Below the pieces are notes generated by a model. It was not told the DNA's origin and made no database searches. It was given only the letters and a program-made list of their open reading frames with translations. Below are positions 25,220 through 34,384 of a DNA stretch of 64,000 nt, piece after piece; positions within the stretch are counted from its first letter, which is position 1; every line of letters starts with the position of its first letter. The stretch comes from Terriglobia bacterium (GTDB taxonomy: Bacteria; Acidobacteriota; Terriglobia; Terriglobales; Acidobacteriaceae): positions 62,001 through 126,000 of the forward strand of contig JAIQGE010000018.1 in assembly GCA_020072815.1 (NCBI GenBank). The letters are read 5' to 3'. Position numbers and translations under genes: made by a program.

Positions 25220-26224
25220 ATGCGCGCGCTGATCATCGGAGGAACACGGAACCTGGGACCGTCCATTGTCCAGGCTCTGCTGGAGCAGGGATACGAAATT
25301 GCTGTCTTCAATCGCGGCCAGACTCCGGATGACTTGCCGCAAGAAGTAGAGCGGTTGCGTGGCGACCGCAGTGATCCGGCCCAGCTTCGCCGGGCGATAG
25401 GCGGCAGAGACTTCGACCTGGTGGTGGACACAACTCTCTACACCGGCGTCGACGCGGAAGCTGCCGTGGACGTGCTCAGTGGACGCGCCGGTCGTTACAT
25501 CTTCTTAAGCACCGGGCAGGTGTATCTGGTGCGTGTCGGCGCGCAGAGACCGTATAAAGAAGATGATTATCCGGGCGAGGTGATGGCCGAACCGCCGAAG
25601 GCGCATGAGTCCGATCACGCCAACTGGCTTTACGGCTTCGACAAGCGCCAGGCGGAAGATGTGTTTGCGCGCGCGTGGCAGGAGAAGAAATTTCCTTACA
25701 CCAGCCTGCGCTTGCCGATGGTAAATAGCGAGCGCGACCACTACGACCGCATCTATGGCTACTTTCTGCGCTTGCAGGACGGCGGACCGATTCTGATTCC
25801 CGACGAAGCCAACCTGCCCGTGCGCCACGTCTACGGCGAAGACGTCGTGCAGGCTATTCTGCGGCTCGCCTCGCAAAGCGATCTGGGCAAAGGCGAGGCT
25901 TACAACATTGGACAGGATGAGACGGTGTCACTCGAAGAATTCTTGCAGCTATTGGCGGAGATCGCCGGGCGTCCGCTGAAGCTGGCGCGCGTGCCGCGAG
26001 AGAAATTGGACGCGTTGCAATTGCTGCCTGATTGCTCGCCTTTCAGCGGCCGATGGATGTCGTCGCTGGACAACGCGCGCAGCAAACGCGAACTGGGAAT
26101 GGAATACACGCCGCTGTCCGTTTATGTAAAGAAGCTCGTCGGACATTTTGCCGCCAGCCCGCGGCGGCAGATTGCCGGATATGAGCAGCGGTCCACTGAA
26201 CTCGGGTTGTCGAGCAACAGGTGA
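25220..26224 (+). CDS. NAD(P)-dependent epimerase/dehydratase-like protein (extended SDR)
   Basis: 334-aa cytoplasmic Rossmann-fold protein. The nucleotide-binding motif at the N-terminus is MRALIIGGTRNLGPSIVQALL, followed by an Asn/Arg pair (FNRGQT) typical of NADP-type SDRs. LVVDTTLYTGVDAEAAVDVL and FLSTGQVY follow. The catalytic YxxxK in the usual place is replaced by YGFDKRQAE, which still supplies Tyr and Lys with YxxxK spacing. The substrate domain resembles NmrA/CSP41-like family members. Isolated between unrelated genes; substrate unknown. Confidence 0.85.
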   Translation: MRALIIGGTRNLGPSIVQALLEQGYEIAVFNRGQTPDDLPQEVERLRGDRSDPAQLRRAIGGRDFDLVVDTTLYTGVDAEAAVDVLSGRAGRYIFLSTGQVYLVRVGAQRPYKEDDYPGEVMAEPPKAHESDHANWLYGFDKRQAEDVFARAWQEKKFPYTSLRLPMVNSERDHYDRIYGYFLRLQDGGPILIPDEANLPVRHVYGEDVVQAILRLASQSDLGKGEAYNIGQDETVSLEEFLQLLAEIAGRPLKLARVPREKLDALQLLPDCSPFSGRWMSSLDNARSKRELGMEYTPLSVYVKKLVGHFAASPRRQIAGYEQRSTELGLSSNR

Positions 26225-26431
26225 AGGCTGAAGTGTGAGGCCGGGATTCTTGAGCAATCCGGGGCCCATTCCTGCCTGAGCAACCCCAAAACCTCATTAG
26301 AAAACCTTCATACCACTCAAACAGGCAGGCACTTCCGCGTGTCTATGTCCGTGATGGCCGTCACATCTCACCGGAGATGTGACTTGCTACCCTCCATGAA
26401 GCCTTAAACGCGCTTGCACAAGCAGGTTTGC

Positions 26432-27454
26432 ATGAGTAATGAAGACCGCGAATACACGCCTTCCTGGTTCGGGACTCCGAGCGTGCTTGCATCCTTTCAT
26501 CAAATGCTCTTGGCGAACCTCTATGATGGCGTCTATCTGGTGGATGCTGACCGGCGCATCATCTCCTGGAACCATGCGGCCGAAGCCCTGACCGGCTATG
26601 CGGCCGAGGAAGTCGTCGGCCGCTTGTGCTGTGACAATTTCTTGGCGCACGTGGACGACAACGGCTGCAAGCTCTGTGAGAACGGCTGCCCGTTCACGGC
26701 CGCCCTCCAGGACGGCCAAAGCCACGAGTCGGAAGTTTACCTGCGTCACAAACAAGGGCACCGGGTCCCGGTGAGCGCACGAGTTGTCCCTATCATTGGC
26801 GACCATGGGCGCGTGCTGGGAGTGGCTCAGATCTTCAGCGATCTGCGGGCCCGGATCATGGAGCGCAGAACGCTGGAGCTGGCCAAATTGGCGTTTCGCG
26901 ACTTTCTGACCGGCCTTCCCAACCGGCATTACACTGACTTGAAAGTGCACCAGGCGGCGCAAGAAATGGAAGAAGTCGGGCGAGCTTACGGGATACTGAT
27001 GATTGATCTTGACGAGTTCAAGCGGGTCAACGACCACCACGGCCACGCTGTGGGCGATGATCTCTTGAAATCCGTGGCCCAGACTTTACAGCGAAGCTTG
27101 CGTTCCGAGGACCTGGTGGGCCGCTGGGGCGGAGAAGAGTTTCTGGTCATCGTAGCCGACGCAACTCCATCCGGACTGCATGAAGTGGGCGAGCGTTGCC
27201 GCAAGCTGATCGCCCACTCCGAAGTCCGTGTGGGAGCCATGGGCCTTTGGGTGACGGCCTCCGTCGGCGGCGCCATCTTACGGAAAGGCGATTCTGTGGA
27301 CGCGGCCATCGCGCGCGCCGACTCGCTTATGTATCTCAGCAAGAAGAATGGCGGCAACCGGACGAGCGTGGACTTACCCTCCACCGAGTCTGCATCGCGA
27401 TCCGGCGGAGGGGGCACGGTGTGGATGGAGCTCATCAACCCGTCCTTTGAATAG
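26432..27454 (+). CDS. PAS-GGDEF diguanylate cyclase
   Basis: 340 aa. The PAS domain at about 20-140 is LLANLYDGVYLVDADRRIISWNHAAEALTGYAAEEVVG, then a Cys-rich insertion RLCCDNFLAHVDDNGCKLCENGCPF. The GGDEF domain at about 160-325 has active motif GGEEF. A product-inhibition I-site RSED lies five residues before it, so c-di-GMP feedback is expected. No transmembrane segment, so it is cytoplasmic. The Cys cluster (CC...GCxLCxxGC) may bind a metal or Fe-S cluster. ATG at 26432 was preferred to an upstream TTG. Confidence 0.93.
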   Translation: MSNEDREYTPSWFGTPSVLASFHQMLLANLYDGVYLVDADRRIISWNHAAEALTGYAAEEVVGRLCCDNFLAHVDDNGCKLCENGCPFTAALQDGQSHESEVYLRHKQGHRVPVSARVVPIIGDHGRVLGVAQIFSDLRARIMERRTLELAKLAFRDFLTGLPNRHYTDLKVHQAAQEMEEVGRAYGILMIDLDEFKRVNDHHGHAVGDDLLKSVAQTLQRSLRSEDLVGRWGGEEFLVIVADATPSGLHEVGERCRKLIAHSEVRVGAMGLWVTASVGGAILRKGDSVDAAIARADSLMYLSKKNGGNRTSVDLPSTESASRSGGGGTVWMELINPSFE

Positions 27455-27634
27455 ACACCATTCGGCGGAACCCCTTGCCGCAGACCGGCGACGCACAAAC
27501 TCTTAAACTCTTCGTTTTCACCTAGCCCAATGCTGGGCGAGTCCTGCGCCTTTACCAACTCTTACTCATCTTTACAATTTTCCAGAGTGGAGCGGGGCCG
27601 ACGTGTGTTCCTAGTATGCAAAGGGAAGTCAGAA

Positions 27635-27648
27635 AGGCGTTAACGCCT
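27635..27648. promoter_or_regulatory. 14-bp perfect palindrome, candidate operator
   Basis: AGGCGTTAACGCCT is a perfect palindrome 40 bp upstream of the next start codon. It overlaps a second inverted repeat GCCTA-AACA-TAGGC. No regulator is encoded beside it. Confidence 0.35.
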
Positions 27649-27687
27649 AAACATAGGCTTGAATGAATCAGGATACGGAGGGAACGT

Positions 27688-28050
27688 ATGCGATATCTGC
27701 GAGGGATATTTTTGGGAGCTGCAATGTTGAGTGGAAGCATCGCCTTTGCCGGAGCACAAGCGATTGTCCCGGCGCAGCGGCATTACGATCGTGACGACCG
27801 TTACCGCGACCGCAACTACGTTGCTGATTTTGCTCGGCGCATGGGACGCCAGGACGGCTTCAATGACGGCTTGCGAGACCGGCGCACCGGACACAGCTTC
27901 CGTCCGACACACGACAGCAGCTACAAGCACGCCGACAACGGTTATGAGTGGCGCTTCGGCAACAAGAACGAGTACAAGGCGTTCTATCGTGAAGGCTACG
28001 CGCAAGGGTACGCGCAGGGCTACAACAACGGCCCGTACCAGAGGCGGTAA
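27688..28050 (+). CDS. Small secreted Tyr/Arg-rich protein, hypothetical
   Basis: 120 aa; GGAGG 6 bp before ATG. The signal peptide (FLGAAMLSGSIAFAGAQA) is followed by a very polar mature protein rich in Asp, Arg, Tyr and Gly. It contains YVADFARRMGRQDGFNDGLRDRRTG and a C-terminal repeat EGYAQGYAQGYNNG. The GxxDGxxDG and GYxxGY spacings resemble small secreted acidobacterial proteins of unknown role. The strong terminator right after supports a monocistronic gene. Confidence 0.75.
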   Translation: MRYLRGIFLGAAMLSGSIAFAGAQAIVPAQRHYDRDDRYRDRNYVADFARRMGRQDGFNDGLRDRRTGHSFRPTHDSSYKHADNGYEWRFGNKNEYKAFYREGYAQGYAQGYNNGPYQRR

Positions 28051-28080
28051 GCGGCAGCTTCAAAACTCGGGTGCCAAAAG

Positions 28081-28112
28081 AAGAGACGCGGACCAGCCCG
28101 CGTCTCTTTGCT
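28081..28112. terminator. Rho-independent terminator between convergent genes
   Basis: Perfect 11-bp stem AAGAGACGCGG / CCGCGTCTCTT (28081-28091, 28098-28108), loop ACCAGC, then TGCTTTT. It ends the + strand small-protein gene and may also stop the converging M13 peptidase transcript. Confidence 0.88.
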
Positions 28113-28126
28113 TTTCTCAGGGAGAA

Positions 28127-30148
28127 CTACCAGACTTCGCATTTATCCGCCGGCGGGCGGACCATCGGCGTTCCGGCTTTGCAGGAAAACGCCTCGGCAA
28201 ACTCGCTGAGGTTGGAAACCGGACCAATCACGCGATACTTGGCGATGGGATGAGGATCGCCCTGGATCATGACCCGTTGCGTTTCCGGACGGATTTCGTC
28301 GCCGCGCCACTGTCCCCAGGCGATGAAGAACTGCTGGTCCGGAGTGAAGCCGTCAATGGTCGGGGCCGGGTGCTGCTTCTGGGCTTTCTTGAACGCCAGG
28401 TAGGCAATCTTGGCGCCCGCTAGGTCGCCGATGCTTTCACCCAGCACCAGCTTGCCGTTGTGATGGATGTTGGGCTCAATGTAATAGCCTTCAAACTGTT
28501 TGACCACGCAGGCAGTGCGCTCTTCAAAATGCTTGAGATCGTCAGGAGTCCACCAGTTGTTGAGGCGGCCCTGGGCGTCAAATTGCGCTCCTGAATCGTC
28601 AAAGCCGTGGCTGATTTCGTGGCCAATGACCACGCCGATGCCGCCATAGTTGACGGCGTCAGCGTTCTCCACGCTGAATGACGGCGGCTGGAGAATGCCG
28701 GCGGGGAACACGATCTCATTGAGCAGGGGATTGTAATAGGCGTTGGAGGTGGGCGGCGTCATGCCCCAGCGCCCGCGGTCCGTGGCTTTGCCGATCAGGC
28801 CGCGGTCTTCTTCCACGTTCCAGCGGACGGCTGCTTCCTGGTTGGCCCAGTACGATTCGCGGCCCAGCTTGATGGCGCTGTAGTCCTTCCACTTGTCGGG
28901 GTAACCGATCTTGGGGTTAAAAGTGGAAAGCTTCTCCAAGGCCTTCCTCTTGGTGTCCGGCGTCATCCATTGCAGGCCTTCAATGGTGTCATGCATCGCC
29001 GCCAGGATGTTCTGGACCATTTCCTGCGCGCGCTTCTTGGCTTCCGGCGAAAAATACTTCTCCACGTACTTCTGGCCCAGGGCTTCGCCCAGCAGATTGT
29101 CCGTGGCTTCCGCGCAGCGTTTCCAGCGGGGCTTGAGTTCCTTGGCGCCGTTGAGATATTGGCCGTAAAACGCAAAGTTCTCATTGACGAAAGGATCGGA
29201 CAGGCCGTCGGCAGTGGAATGAAGGAACTGCCAGCGCAAATATGTCTTCCAACTAGCGACCGGAGTTTCCTTGAGCTGGCGGTCCACTTCCTGCATGAAC
29301 TTGGGCTCGTTGACGTTGAGATCGGCGCGGAGAAGCTTGGCGGCGTCAAAATAAGCGTCCCAATCCATGACTGCAGACAGCTTCTTGAGGTCGCCGAACT
29401 TCGTTTTGTGGTCGGTAGCCTGGGGATCGCGCAAGGCAACGTTGTCCAGCGAGGCTTCCGCAAGTTTTTTCTCGAACTCAAACACGGTTGTGGCGCCGGC
29501 TTTGGCTTTGGCTTCATCGTAACCGGCGAGCTTGAACATGTTGGTTACGTGGACCAGATACTTTTCGCGGGCGTCCACAAAGCGCTTCTCGGTCTTCAGG
29601 TAGTAGTCGCGATCCGGTAGCCCGAGGCCGCTGGCGAATACGGTGGCGATGGTGGTGGCGGGTTCGTGGTTATCCGGCTGGGAAACCAGGCCGAAGGGAA
29701 CAAAGATCCCCAGAGCGTGCATGTGGCGCAGGGTCTTCTGCAGGTCGGCGGGAGTCTTGATGGCGTCAATTTCCGCAAGAAACGGCTGCGCCGGGGCGAG
29801 TCCGGCTTTGTTGATGCGCGCTTCATCGGTGCAGGAGCCGTAATAGTCGCCAATAAGTTGCTCAACGCTGCCCTTAGGCCAGTCGGTTTTCTTCGAGACT
29901 TCATCCAGAATGACTTTGAGCTGTTCCTTGGCGGCTTCACCGGCCTGCCAGCGGCGGCTCCAGCGCGACATGGACGCAGGGATGGGATTGTTGGCGCGCC
30001 ACGTCCCGTTGGCAAACTGAAAGAAATCCGTGCAGGGGTCGGTCTTTCGGTCAAGGTCGCCCAGTTCGATTCCACGTTGCGGGGTTTGTTGGGCGAAGGC
30101 TGAGGCACAGCTCAGCAGCAGAACTAACGAATACTTCAAAAAACGCAT
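28127..30148 (-). CDS. M13-family zinc metallopeptidase (neprilysin/PepO type)
   Basis: 673-aa secreted peptidase with signal peptide MRFLKYSLVLLLSCASAFA. Zinc site HEISH (His510, Glu511, His514) lies in VIGHEISHGFDDSGAQFD, with the third ligand and its partner in GESIGDLAG (Glu571, Asp575). The substrate-binding NAYY motif (TSNAYYNPLLNEIVFPAGIL) and the C-terminal CxxW-like end (KCEVW) are intact. Length is normal for the family. It cleaves short peptides in the periplasm or outside. Monocistronic, facing a strong bidirectional terminator. Confidence 0.97.
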   Translation of the reverse strand: MRFLKYSLVLLLSCASAFAQQTPQRGIELGDLDRKTDPCTDFFQFANGTWRANNPIPASMSRWSRRWQAGEAAKEQLKVILDEVSKKTDWPKGSVEQLIGDYYGSCTDEARINKAGLAPAQPFLAEIDAIKTPADLQKTLRHMHALGIFVPFGLVSQPDNHEPATTIATVFASGLGLPDRDYYLKTEKRFVDAREKYLVHVTNMFKLAGYDEAKAKAGATTVFEFEKKLAEASLDNVALRDPQATDHKTKFGDLKKLSAVMDWDAYFDAAKLLRADLNVNEPKFMQEVDRQLKETPVASWKTYLRWQFLHSTADGLSDPFVNENFAFYGQYLNGAKELKPRWKRCAEATDNLLGEALGQKYVEKYFSPEAKKRAQEMVQNILAAMHDTIEGLQWMTPDTKRKALEKLSTFNPKIGYPDKWKDYSAIKLGRESYWANQEAAVRWNVEEDRGLIGKATDRGRWGMTPPTSNAYYNPLLNEIVFPAGILQPPSFSVENADAVNYGGIGVVIGHEISHGFDDSGAQFDAQGRLNNWWTPDDLKHFEERTACVVKQFEGYYIEPNIHHNGKLVLGESIGDLAGAKIAYLAFKKAQKQHPAPTIDGFTPDQQFFIAWGQWRGDEIRPETQRVMIQGDPHPIAKYRVIGPVSNLSEFAEAFSCKAGTPMVRPPADKCEVW

Positions 30149-30319
30149 TTAGCGATCCCTCGGCGAGTGAGATGAGAATAACAATCTTAACAAGAACAGA
30201 ATTCGGACAAGCCCGCAGGTCATCCAATGCGGAAGCCGATCAACCGCCTGCATCGGCACACGATCAGCGTTCGTCAAACCCAAAGGTGTTGGCACGCGCG
30301 CAGCAAACCAAGAATATGC

Positions 30320-31207
30320 TTAGAGACTGCCTTCCTGCCGAAGAGTAACTGAGCCCTTTTCGCTGCGCAGACGCAGGTGCGTGCCACCCTGGTTGACCGT
30401 CCCGCGGACGTCACGGTCCCAGCGGCTGCCGGCATGTGAGGCGAGCGGGAAGTCACTGTGGAAACTGGTGCGGCGGCCGCCGGAGAAATCCACGTCAAAA
30501 CCGGCATTCTTGGGCAGGCGAAGCATGATCTCGCCCTTGTAGGTTTCAAGGCTGGCGCTGTCGCCCAGGGAACGGACGCTGATATCGGCGTCAGCTTTGT
30601 AGGACTTGATGTCCAACGCGCCGCGCACGTTCACGTCGCGCAGGCGGATGGAGTCCTTGTAAGTGTCAATGCGAATCCCGCCGCTGGTGGACTCAATGGC
30701 GATGGGCGACTTGTAACTGTGGATGCGGATGTCACCCTGAATGGAAGCGATCCTGATGTCCGGCTTATAGGATTCAATTCTCACGTTGACCTGGCGAGGG
30801 ACGCGGATTTCAAGCTCCACCGCGGCGGTGTAGTCTTGCCAACAGAAAACACAGGTATAGTTCGGGTATTTGACCGCGATTTCAACTTTCCCGCTGTCAT
30901 TGTGAAAGTTGATCTGCAGGTTGTCCATCCACCATTTACGGTCGGACTCGCTGCCATCAAAGCGCTTACGGACGTCCACCACAACCTGGCTGCCTTCCGT
31001 GCCGGTGACGTGGATGGTGCCTTTGTAGTTGTCCACCACCAGAGCGCCGCCGGCGTCCAGACTGAAGGTACGCTGGAAATGTTCAGCTTTCTCATCGCTC
31101 GAAGTCTGAGCGGACAAGGAAAATGGCACGAGAAGAGCTGCGGAGACGACGGCGAGAATAAGAGCGCGCATCTTTTGGCCCACAAGATTCAGGCTTGCAA
31201 GATTCAT
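30320..31207 (-). CDS. Secreted DUF4097-like beta-repeat protein
   Basis: 295 aa from ATG at 31207. The signal peptide (ALILAVVSAALLVPFSLSAQ) is followed by a right-handed beta-repeat protein of the DUF4097/putative-adhesin type. Successive strands show a recurring YK step about every 20 residues: NVRIESYKPDIRI, DIRIHSYKSPIAI, GIRIDTYKDSIRL, ALDIKSYKADADI, SASLETYKGEIML. A CVFC motif lies at about residue 115. The repeats stack as a solenoid. Function unknown; surface or periplasmic adhesin-like. Confidence 0.8.
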   Translation of the reverse strand: MNLASLNLVGQKMRALILAVVSAALLVPFSLSAQTSSDEKAEHFQRTFSLDAGGALVVDNYKGTIHVTGTEGSQVVVDVRKRFDGSESDRKWWMDNLQINFHNDSGKVEIAVKYPNYTCVFCWQDYTAAVELEIRVPRQVNVRIESYKPDIRIASIQGDIRIHSYKSPIAIESTSGGIRIDTYKDSIRLRDVNVRGALDIKSYKADADISVRSLGDSASLETYKGEIMLRLPKNAGFDVDFSGGRRTSFHSDFPLASHAGSRWDRDVRGTVNQGGTHLRLRSEKGSVTLRQEGSL

Positions 31208-31353
31208 GGGAAACCCCCTTTTTCGGGGCATTTTCGTTTTGCCCTATCCTTAGTACGCCGGAGAACTGTCGCTGGTTCCGTTAGACGCAGAGATTGGGGA
31301 AAAGTAACCGGGGCCCAAGCGGCTCCAGTGCTATGAAGGTGATTTGCGGCCCG

Positions 31354-31740
31354 CTAGCTGGGCCCGTCGCGTTCCAGTGCGGCGAAGATCTTGATGGGCG
31401 AATTCGACGGGCTTACCCTCTGTTCGTAGTCGCGGAAGCCTTTCAGTTTCAGGGTGATGGTGCGCTCAGCGCCGTCCGGCTTGCGCAGTAGGGTAAAAGC
31501 AAAAGGCGTTTCGCCGATCTTGCTGCCGTCAACAAAGATTTCCGCACCGGAAGGCGACGATGTGACGTCAGTGCGTACGCCCGCCCCAACTGGCTGCGAA
31601 ACCGCGGCTTTGCCCATCAGATGCTCGCGGATGGCCCGCACGTCGCGCCGGATTCCAAAGAGCTGCATTTGGGCCACAAACGCCGCAATACCCAGGGCCA
31701 GTGAGACGAGCCACACGAGAACGATCACACCATCAGCCAC
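31354..31740 (-). CDS. Membrane-anchored PEGA-domain protein
   Basis: 128 aa from GTG at 31740 with GGAGG 5 bp upstream. One N-terminal transmembrane helix (VIVLVWLVSLALGIAAFVAQM) and a linker precede a PEGA domain (VTSSPSGAEIFVDGSKIGETPFAFTLLRKPDGAERTITLKLKGFRDYEQRV). PEGA domains are short beta-sandwich modules linked to cell-surface or S-layer contexts. The gene is the last of a minus-strand run after the dienelactone hydrolase gene, 36 bp downstream of its stop. Confidence 0.85.
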   Translation of the reverse strand: MADGVIVLVWLVSLALGIAAFVAQMQLFGIRRDVRAIREHLMGKAAVSQPVGAGVRTDVTSSPSGAEIFVDGSKIGETPFAFTLLRKPDGAERTITLKLKGFRDYEQRVSPSNSPIKIFAALERDGPS

Positions 31741-31776
31741 GATGCCTCCATACGAGTCTTTTTGGCGGTCAAGATG

Positions 31777-32625
31777 CTACAGCGCTTTTAAGAGTTTCAG
31801 CCACCGGTCCCAGGACTCCGCCCGGGCCTTCTTGTTGGCCGTTGCCATATCGTGCGCTTTTTTGGCGGCTGGATCGTCGCTGGTGTTGGCGATCGCGGCG
31901 TCAGCGGCGGGATCTTGTCCGGCGCGCATGAAGCCATGACCCGCGCCCTCGTAAGTGATGGGATCATATTTCTTGCCGCCCGCTTTCATCGCTGCCGTGG
32001 TGTCAGGAATGGTGGCGCCGATGCGCGCGTCATTGCCGGCATAGAAACCATAGACGGGGGCATTGATGGCGGTGACCTCTTTCGGCCCGGAGCCGTAAAA
32101 CACAAACGCGGCGCTCAGGTCCTTGCGGTTGGTGGCGAAGCGGAATGACTGGCTGCCGCCCCAGCAGAATCCCGCGACGGCGATCTTGCCGTTGGCGGCG
32201 GGAATCTTCCTGGCGTAGTCGGCGACGGCGTTCAAGTCAGCGGTAACCTTATCGTCGGGCAGCTTGGAGTTGGCTTCACGCGCAGCGTCAACGCTGGGGA
32301 AGTCGCTGGACTTGCCGCCGTTCGGCCCCATGCCGGAAAGAAAATCAGGAGCAATGGCAATGTATCCGTTGGCCGCCAGTTGATCAGCCACGCTCCGCGC
32401 CCAATCCGACAAGCCGAAGATCTCATGGATCACGATGATCACCGGGGCCTTCTTCTTGACCTCCGGATACACGATGAAAGCATGCACGGTGCGGTTGTCA
32501 TGCTTGATCTGCACCCACTCGCTGTGACGTGATGATTTTTCCAATGACTGTTTGGCCCATTCCTGCGAGAAGGCCGCGGGAAGACTGAGCAGTAGCACAA
32601 CGGCGAGAGCGATGGTTCGTTTCAT
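31777..32625 (-). CDS. Secreted dienelactone hydrolase-family protein
   Basis: 282 aa with signal peptide (IALAVVLLLSLPAAFSQ). Dienelactone-hydrolase fold with Cys nucleophile elbow GFCWGG, acid residue in YAGNDARI and His in EGAGHGFM. HEIFGLSDWARSVADQLAANGY is the family oxyanion region. The signal peptide suggests a periplasmic esterase rather than the cytoplasmic catabolic enzyme. No aromatic-degradation genes are near. Confidence 0.92.
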   Translation of the reverse strand: MKRTIALAVVLLLSLPAAFSQEWAKQSLEKSSRHSEWVQIKHDNRTVHAFIVYPEVKKKAPVIIVIHEIFGLSDWARSVADQLAANGYIAIAPDFLSGMGPNGGKSSDFPSVDAAREANSKLPDDKVTADLNAVADYARKIPAANGKIAVAGFCWGGSQSFRFATNRKDLSAAFVFYGSGPKEVTAINAPVYGFYAGNDARIGATIPDTTAAMKAGGKKYDPITYEGAGHGFMRAGQDPAADAAIANTSDDPAAKKAHDMATANKKARAESWDRWLKLLKAL

Positions 32626-32684
32626 GGCGGAAAGAGTGTACTACGCTCGCAAGAAGCCGACAATCGTGGTCAAGGGAACTCTAC

Positions 32685-32843
32685 CTACTTCGGCCCATTC
32701 GTCCTCTTGCTTGTCCTGACGGTCGAGGCTCCGCGCTGCGGCGCCGGCGCACCTTTTGCCGTCTTGCTGTTTGCAAGACCGACCTTCTTGTCGGCCTGTT
32801 TGGCCCAGTACTTTTCCAGCTCGCGCATGTTCTTGGTTTTCAT
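32685..32843 (-). CDS. Small basic hypothetical protein
   Basis: 52 aa from ATG at 32843 (MKTKNMRELEKYWAKQADKKVGLANSKTAKGAPAPQRG...), Lys/Arg-rich with no hydrophobic stretch. There is no good ribosome-binding site. It is kept because the frame fills a gap on the same strand as its neighbours and has a plausible composition, but it may not be a real gene. Confidence 0.35.
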   Translation of the reverse strand: MKTKNMRELEKYWAKQADKKVGLANSKTAKGAPAPQRGASTVRTSKRTNGPK

Positions 32844-32893
32844 GGAACTAGCATGACACATTCGCGTCGCAAAAATCGAGCGGGTTGCAAAAA

Positions 32894-33673
32894 TCACGGA
32901 TGCAACTGCCCCGCAGGCCAAGGCCGTTCACGCTCAGCCCGAAGCTTCCATGGCTTGGGCTTTTGCGGCACGGAAATGGACACCGCAATCGCTGCAATGG
33001 CCACGACCGGCAAAAACGCTACAGCCGAAGGCAGGCTGGAGCGCAAGGCGGCGGTGACTAACGCCGCTAACGCGTATGCCAGAAATACCTCGGCTTGCAG
33101 GCTGAGGGAATGTTCGGGATCGCGCATGCCTTCGTCCTTTTGCGGCCCGCTGGAACCGGCGGCAGGCAACCAACGATGCACCAGCCCTGAGAACAGACTG
33201 GTGATGGTCCCAGTGATGTACGTCGTGGCGATACCCGGCAAGCTCAGACCCTTGACCGCGGCGCTTTGCAGTCCCATGGCCAGGCCGGAAACGCTGATCA
33301 TCAAGTTCATCACAGTGCGGCTGTCCGGGCTGTGCGCGAAGCTGAGCGCGCAGAAAACCGCCAGGATCACGGTTTCAACATAGACCGCCCGGCGGACAGG
33401 CTTCCAGGTTTTGGCGCGGTCGCCTTCGCCCACAATGATGGCGCCCAGCACCACGCCGGCGATGAAAGCGATCAGCGCAACGAGCGAGCGTTCCGCCGCC
33501 GTGCTCTTCAGTTGCCCGGAGGAAATTCCCAGCAGCACCGCGTTGCCTGTCATGTTGGCGGTGAAAACGTGGCCGGATAGGTACATGAGGGCGTCCACGC
33601 TTCCGGCGGCCCAGGTGAAGAGAAGCACGGTGGCGCGGCGCGGAACAATGTCAAAGGCGCTTCTGCGGGGCAT
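32894..33673 (-). CDS. DUF1275 (YoaK-type) membrane protein
   Basis: 259 aa with about six transmembrane helices. Family signature at the N-terminus: FTWAAGSVDALMYLSGHVFTANMTGNAVLLG. The second repeat-like half contains GLAMGLQSAAVKGLSLPGIATTYITGTITSLFSGL. Several GxxxG and TGT motifs match DUF1275. Transport function is suspected for the family but unproven. Alone on its strand between small genes. Confidence 0.92.
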   Translation of the reverse strand: MPRRSAFDIVPRRATVLLFTWAAGSVDALMYLSGHVFTANMTGNAVLLGISSGQLKSTAAERSLVALIAFIAGVVLGAIIVGEGDRAKTWKPVRRAVYVETVILAVFCALSFAHSPDSRTVMNLMISVSGLAMGLQSAAVKGLSLPGIATTYITGTITSLFSGLVHRWLPAAGSSGPQKDEGMRDPEHSLSLQAEVFLAYALAALVTAALRSSLPSAVAFLPVVAIAAIAVSISVPQKPKPWKLRAERERPWPAGQLHP

Positions 33674-33767
33674 GTTTGCAACCTCCAGAGCCTTCAGGGC
33701 GGAGTCCCAGATGTCTGCGGGATTTTAGCCGCTGGGCAGGGAAGGAAACAACGTGTGAATCGCCGCG

Positions 33768-34220
33768 TTATAGCGTCAGGACGTCATGGATGATATCCAG
33801 TATCTTCTGTGTGCGCCGGTTGACGATGATCACGTCCACTCCAATCACCCGCCGGTCGCAGTAGCAGTCCACGGGCAGGCGAGGCAGCCGGTGTTCCAGC
33901 TCTTCAGGAAAAGGCTGAAGACGTTTCTGTAGTCCAGGAGGCAGAGTGCCGTCGCGCTCCAGGTGCTTCTGCAACCCTGGTGGAAGATGCTCGCGTTTAG
34001 CGAGCCCAGGCGGCAGATTTGACCGTTGATCGCGAAAATAATCGTGGATGATCTGCTGGTCGTGCCCGCTGAAGCGAACTGTTCCAGCGCTGCTACCGCG
34101 ATCATCTTGTTGCTGCCCCTTGCCTTTGCCTTTGCCCTTGCCTTGGGCGGAAGCCGGAGTCACGAATAACGCCGCGCAGACTGCGCTGGCTAACATCATC
34201 TGCAAGATTCGCCTGGACAT
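33768..34220 (-). CDS. Secreted LPPGL-repeat protein, RcnB-like C-terminus
   Basis: 150 aa from ATG at 34220 with GGGAGG upstream. The signal peptide (MMLASAVCAALFVTPASA) is followed by a low-complexity GKGKGKGKGQQQDD stretch. Three spaced LPPGL(A/Q)K(R/H) repeats come next, then a C-terminal RRVIGVDVIIVNRRTQKILDIIHDVL that resembles the end of RcnB-like periplasmic proteins. Binding of metal or polyanion is possible; function unknown. Confidence 0.75.
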   Translation of the reverse strand: MSRRILQMMLASAVCAALFVTPASAQGKGKGKGKGQQQDDRGSSAGTVRFSGHDQQIIHDYFRDQRSNLPPGLAKREHLPPGLQKHLERDGTLPPGLQKRLQPFPEELEHRLPRLPVDCYCDRRVIGVDVIIVNRRTQKILDIIHDVLTL

Positions 34221-34384
34221 GTCGCCCTCCCTCATCGCACCACAGAAGTCCACCATACTCTGGCCGTGGCGCCGTGATCAAGTTGCGCCGGAACCCCACT
34301 CGCGTTACCAACGGACTGCCCGAATCAGATTTGCGTTGCTCGCTTCCGCCCGGCGGTTTATAAATGCGTCTACAAGGGGTGCCT

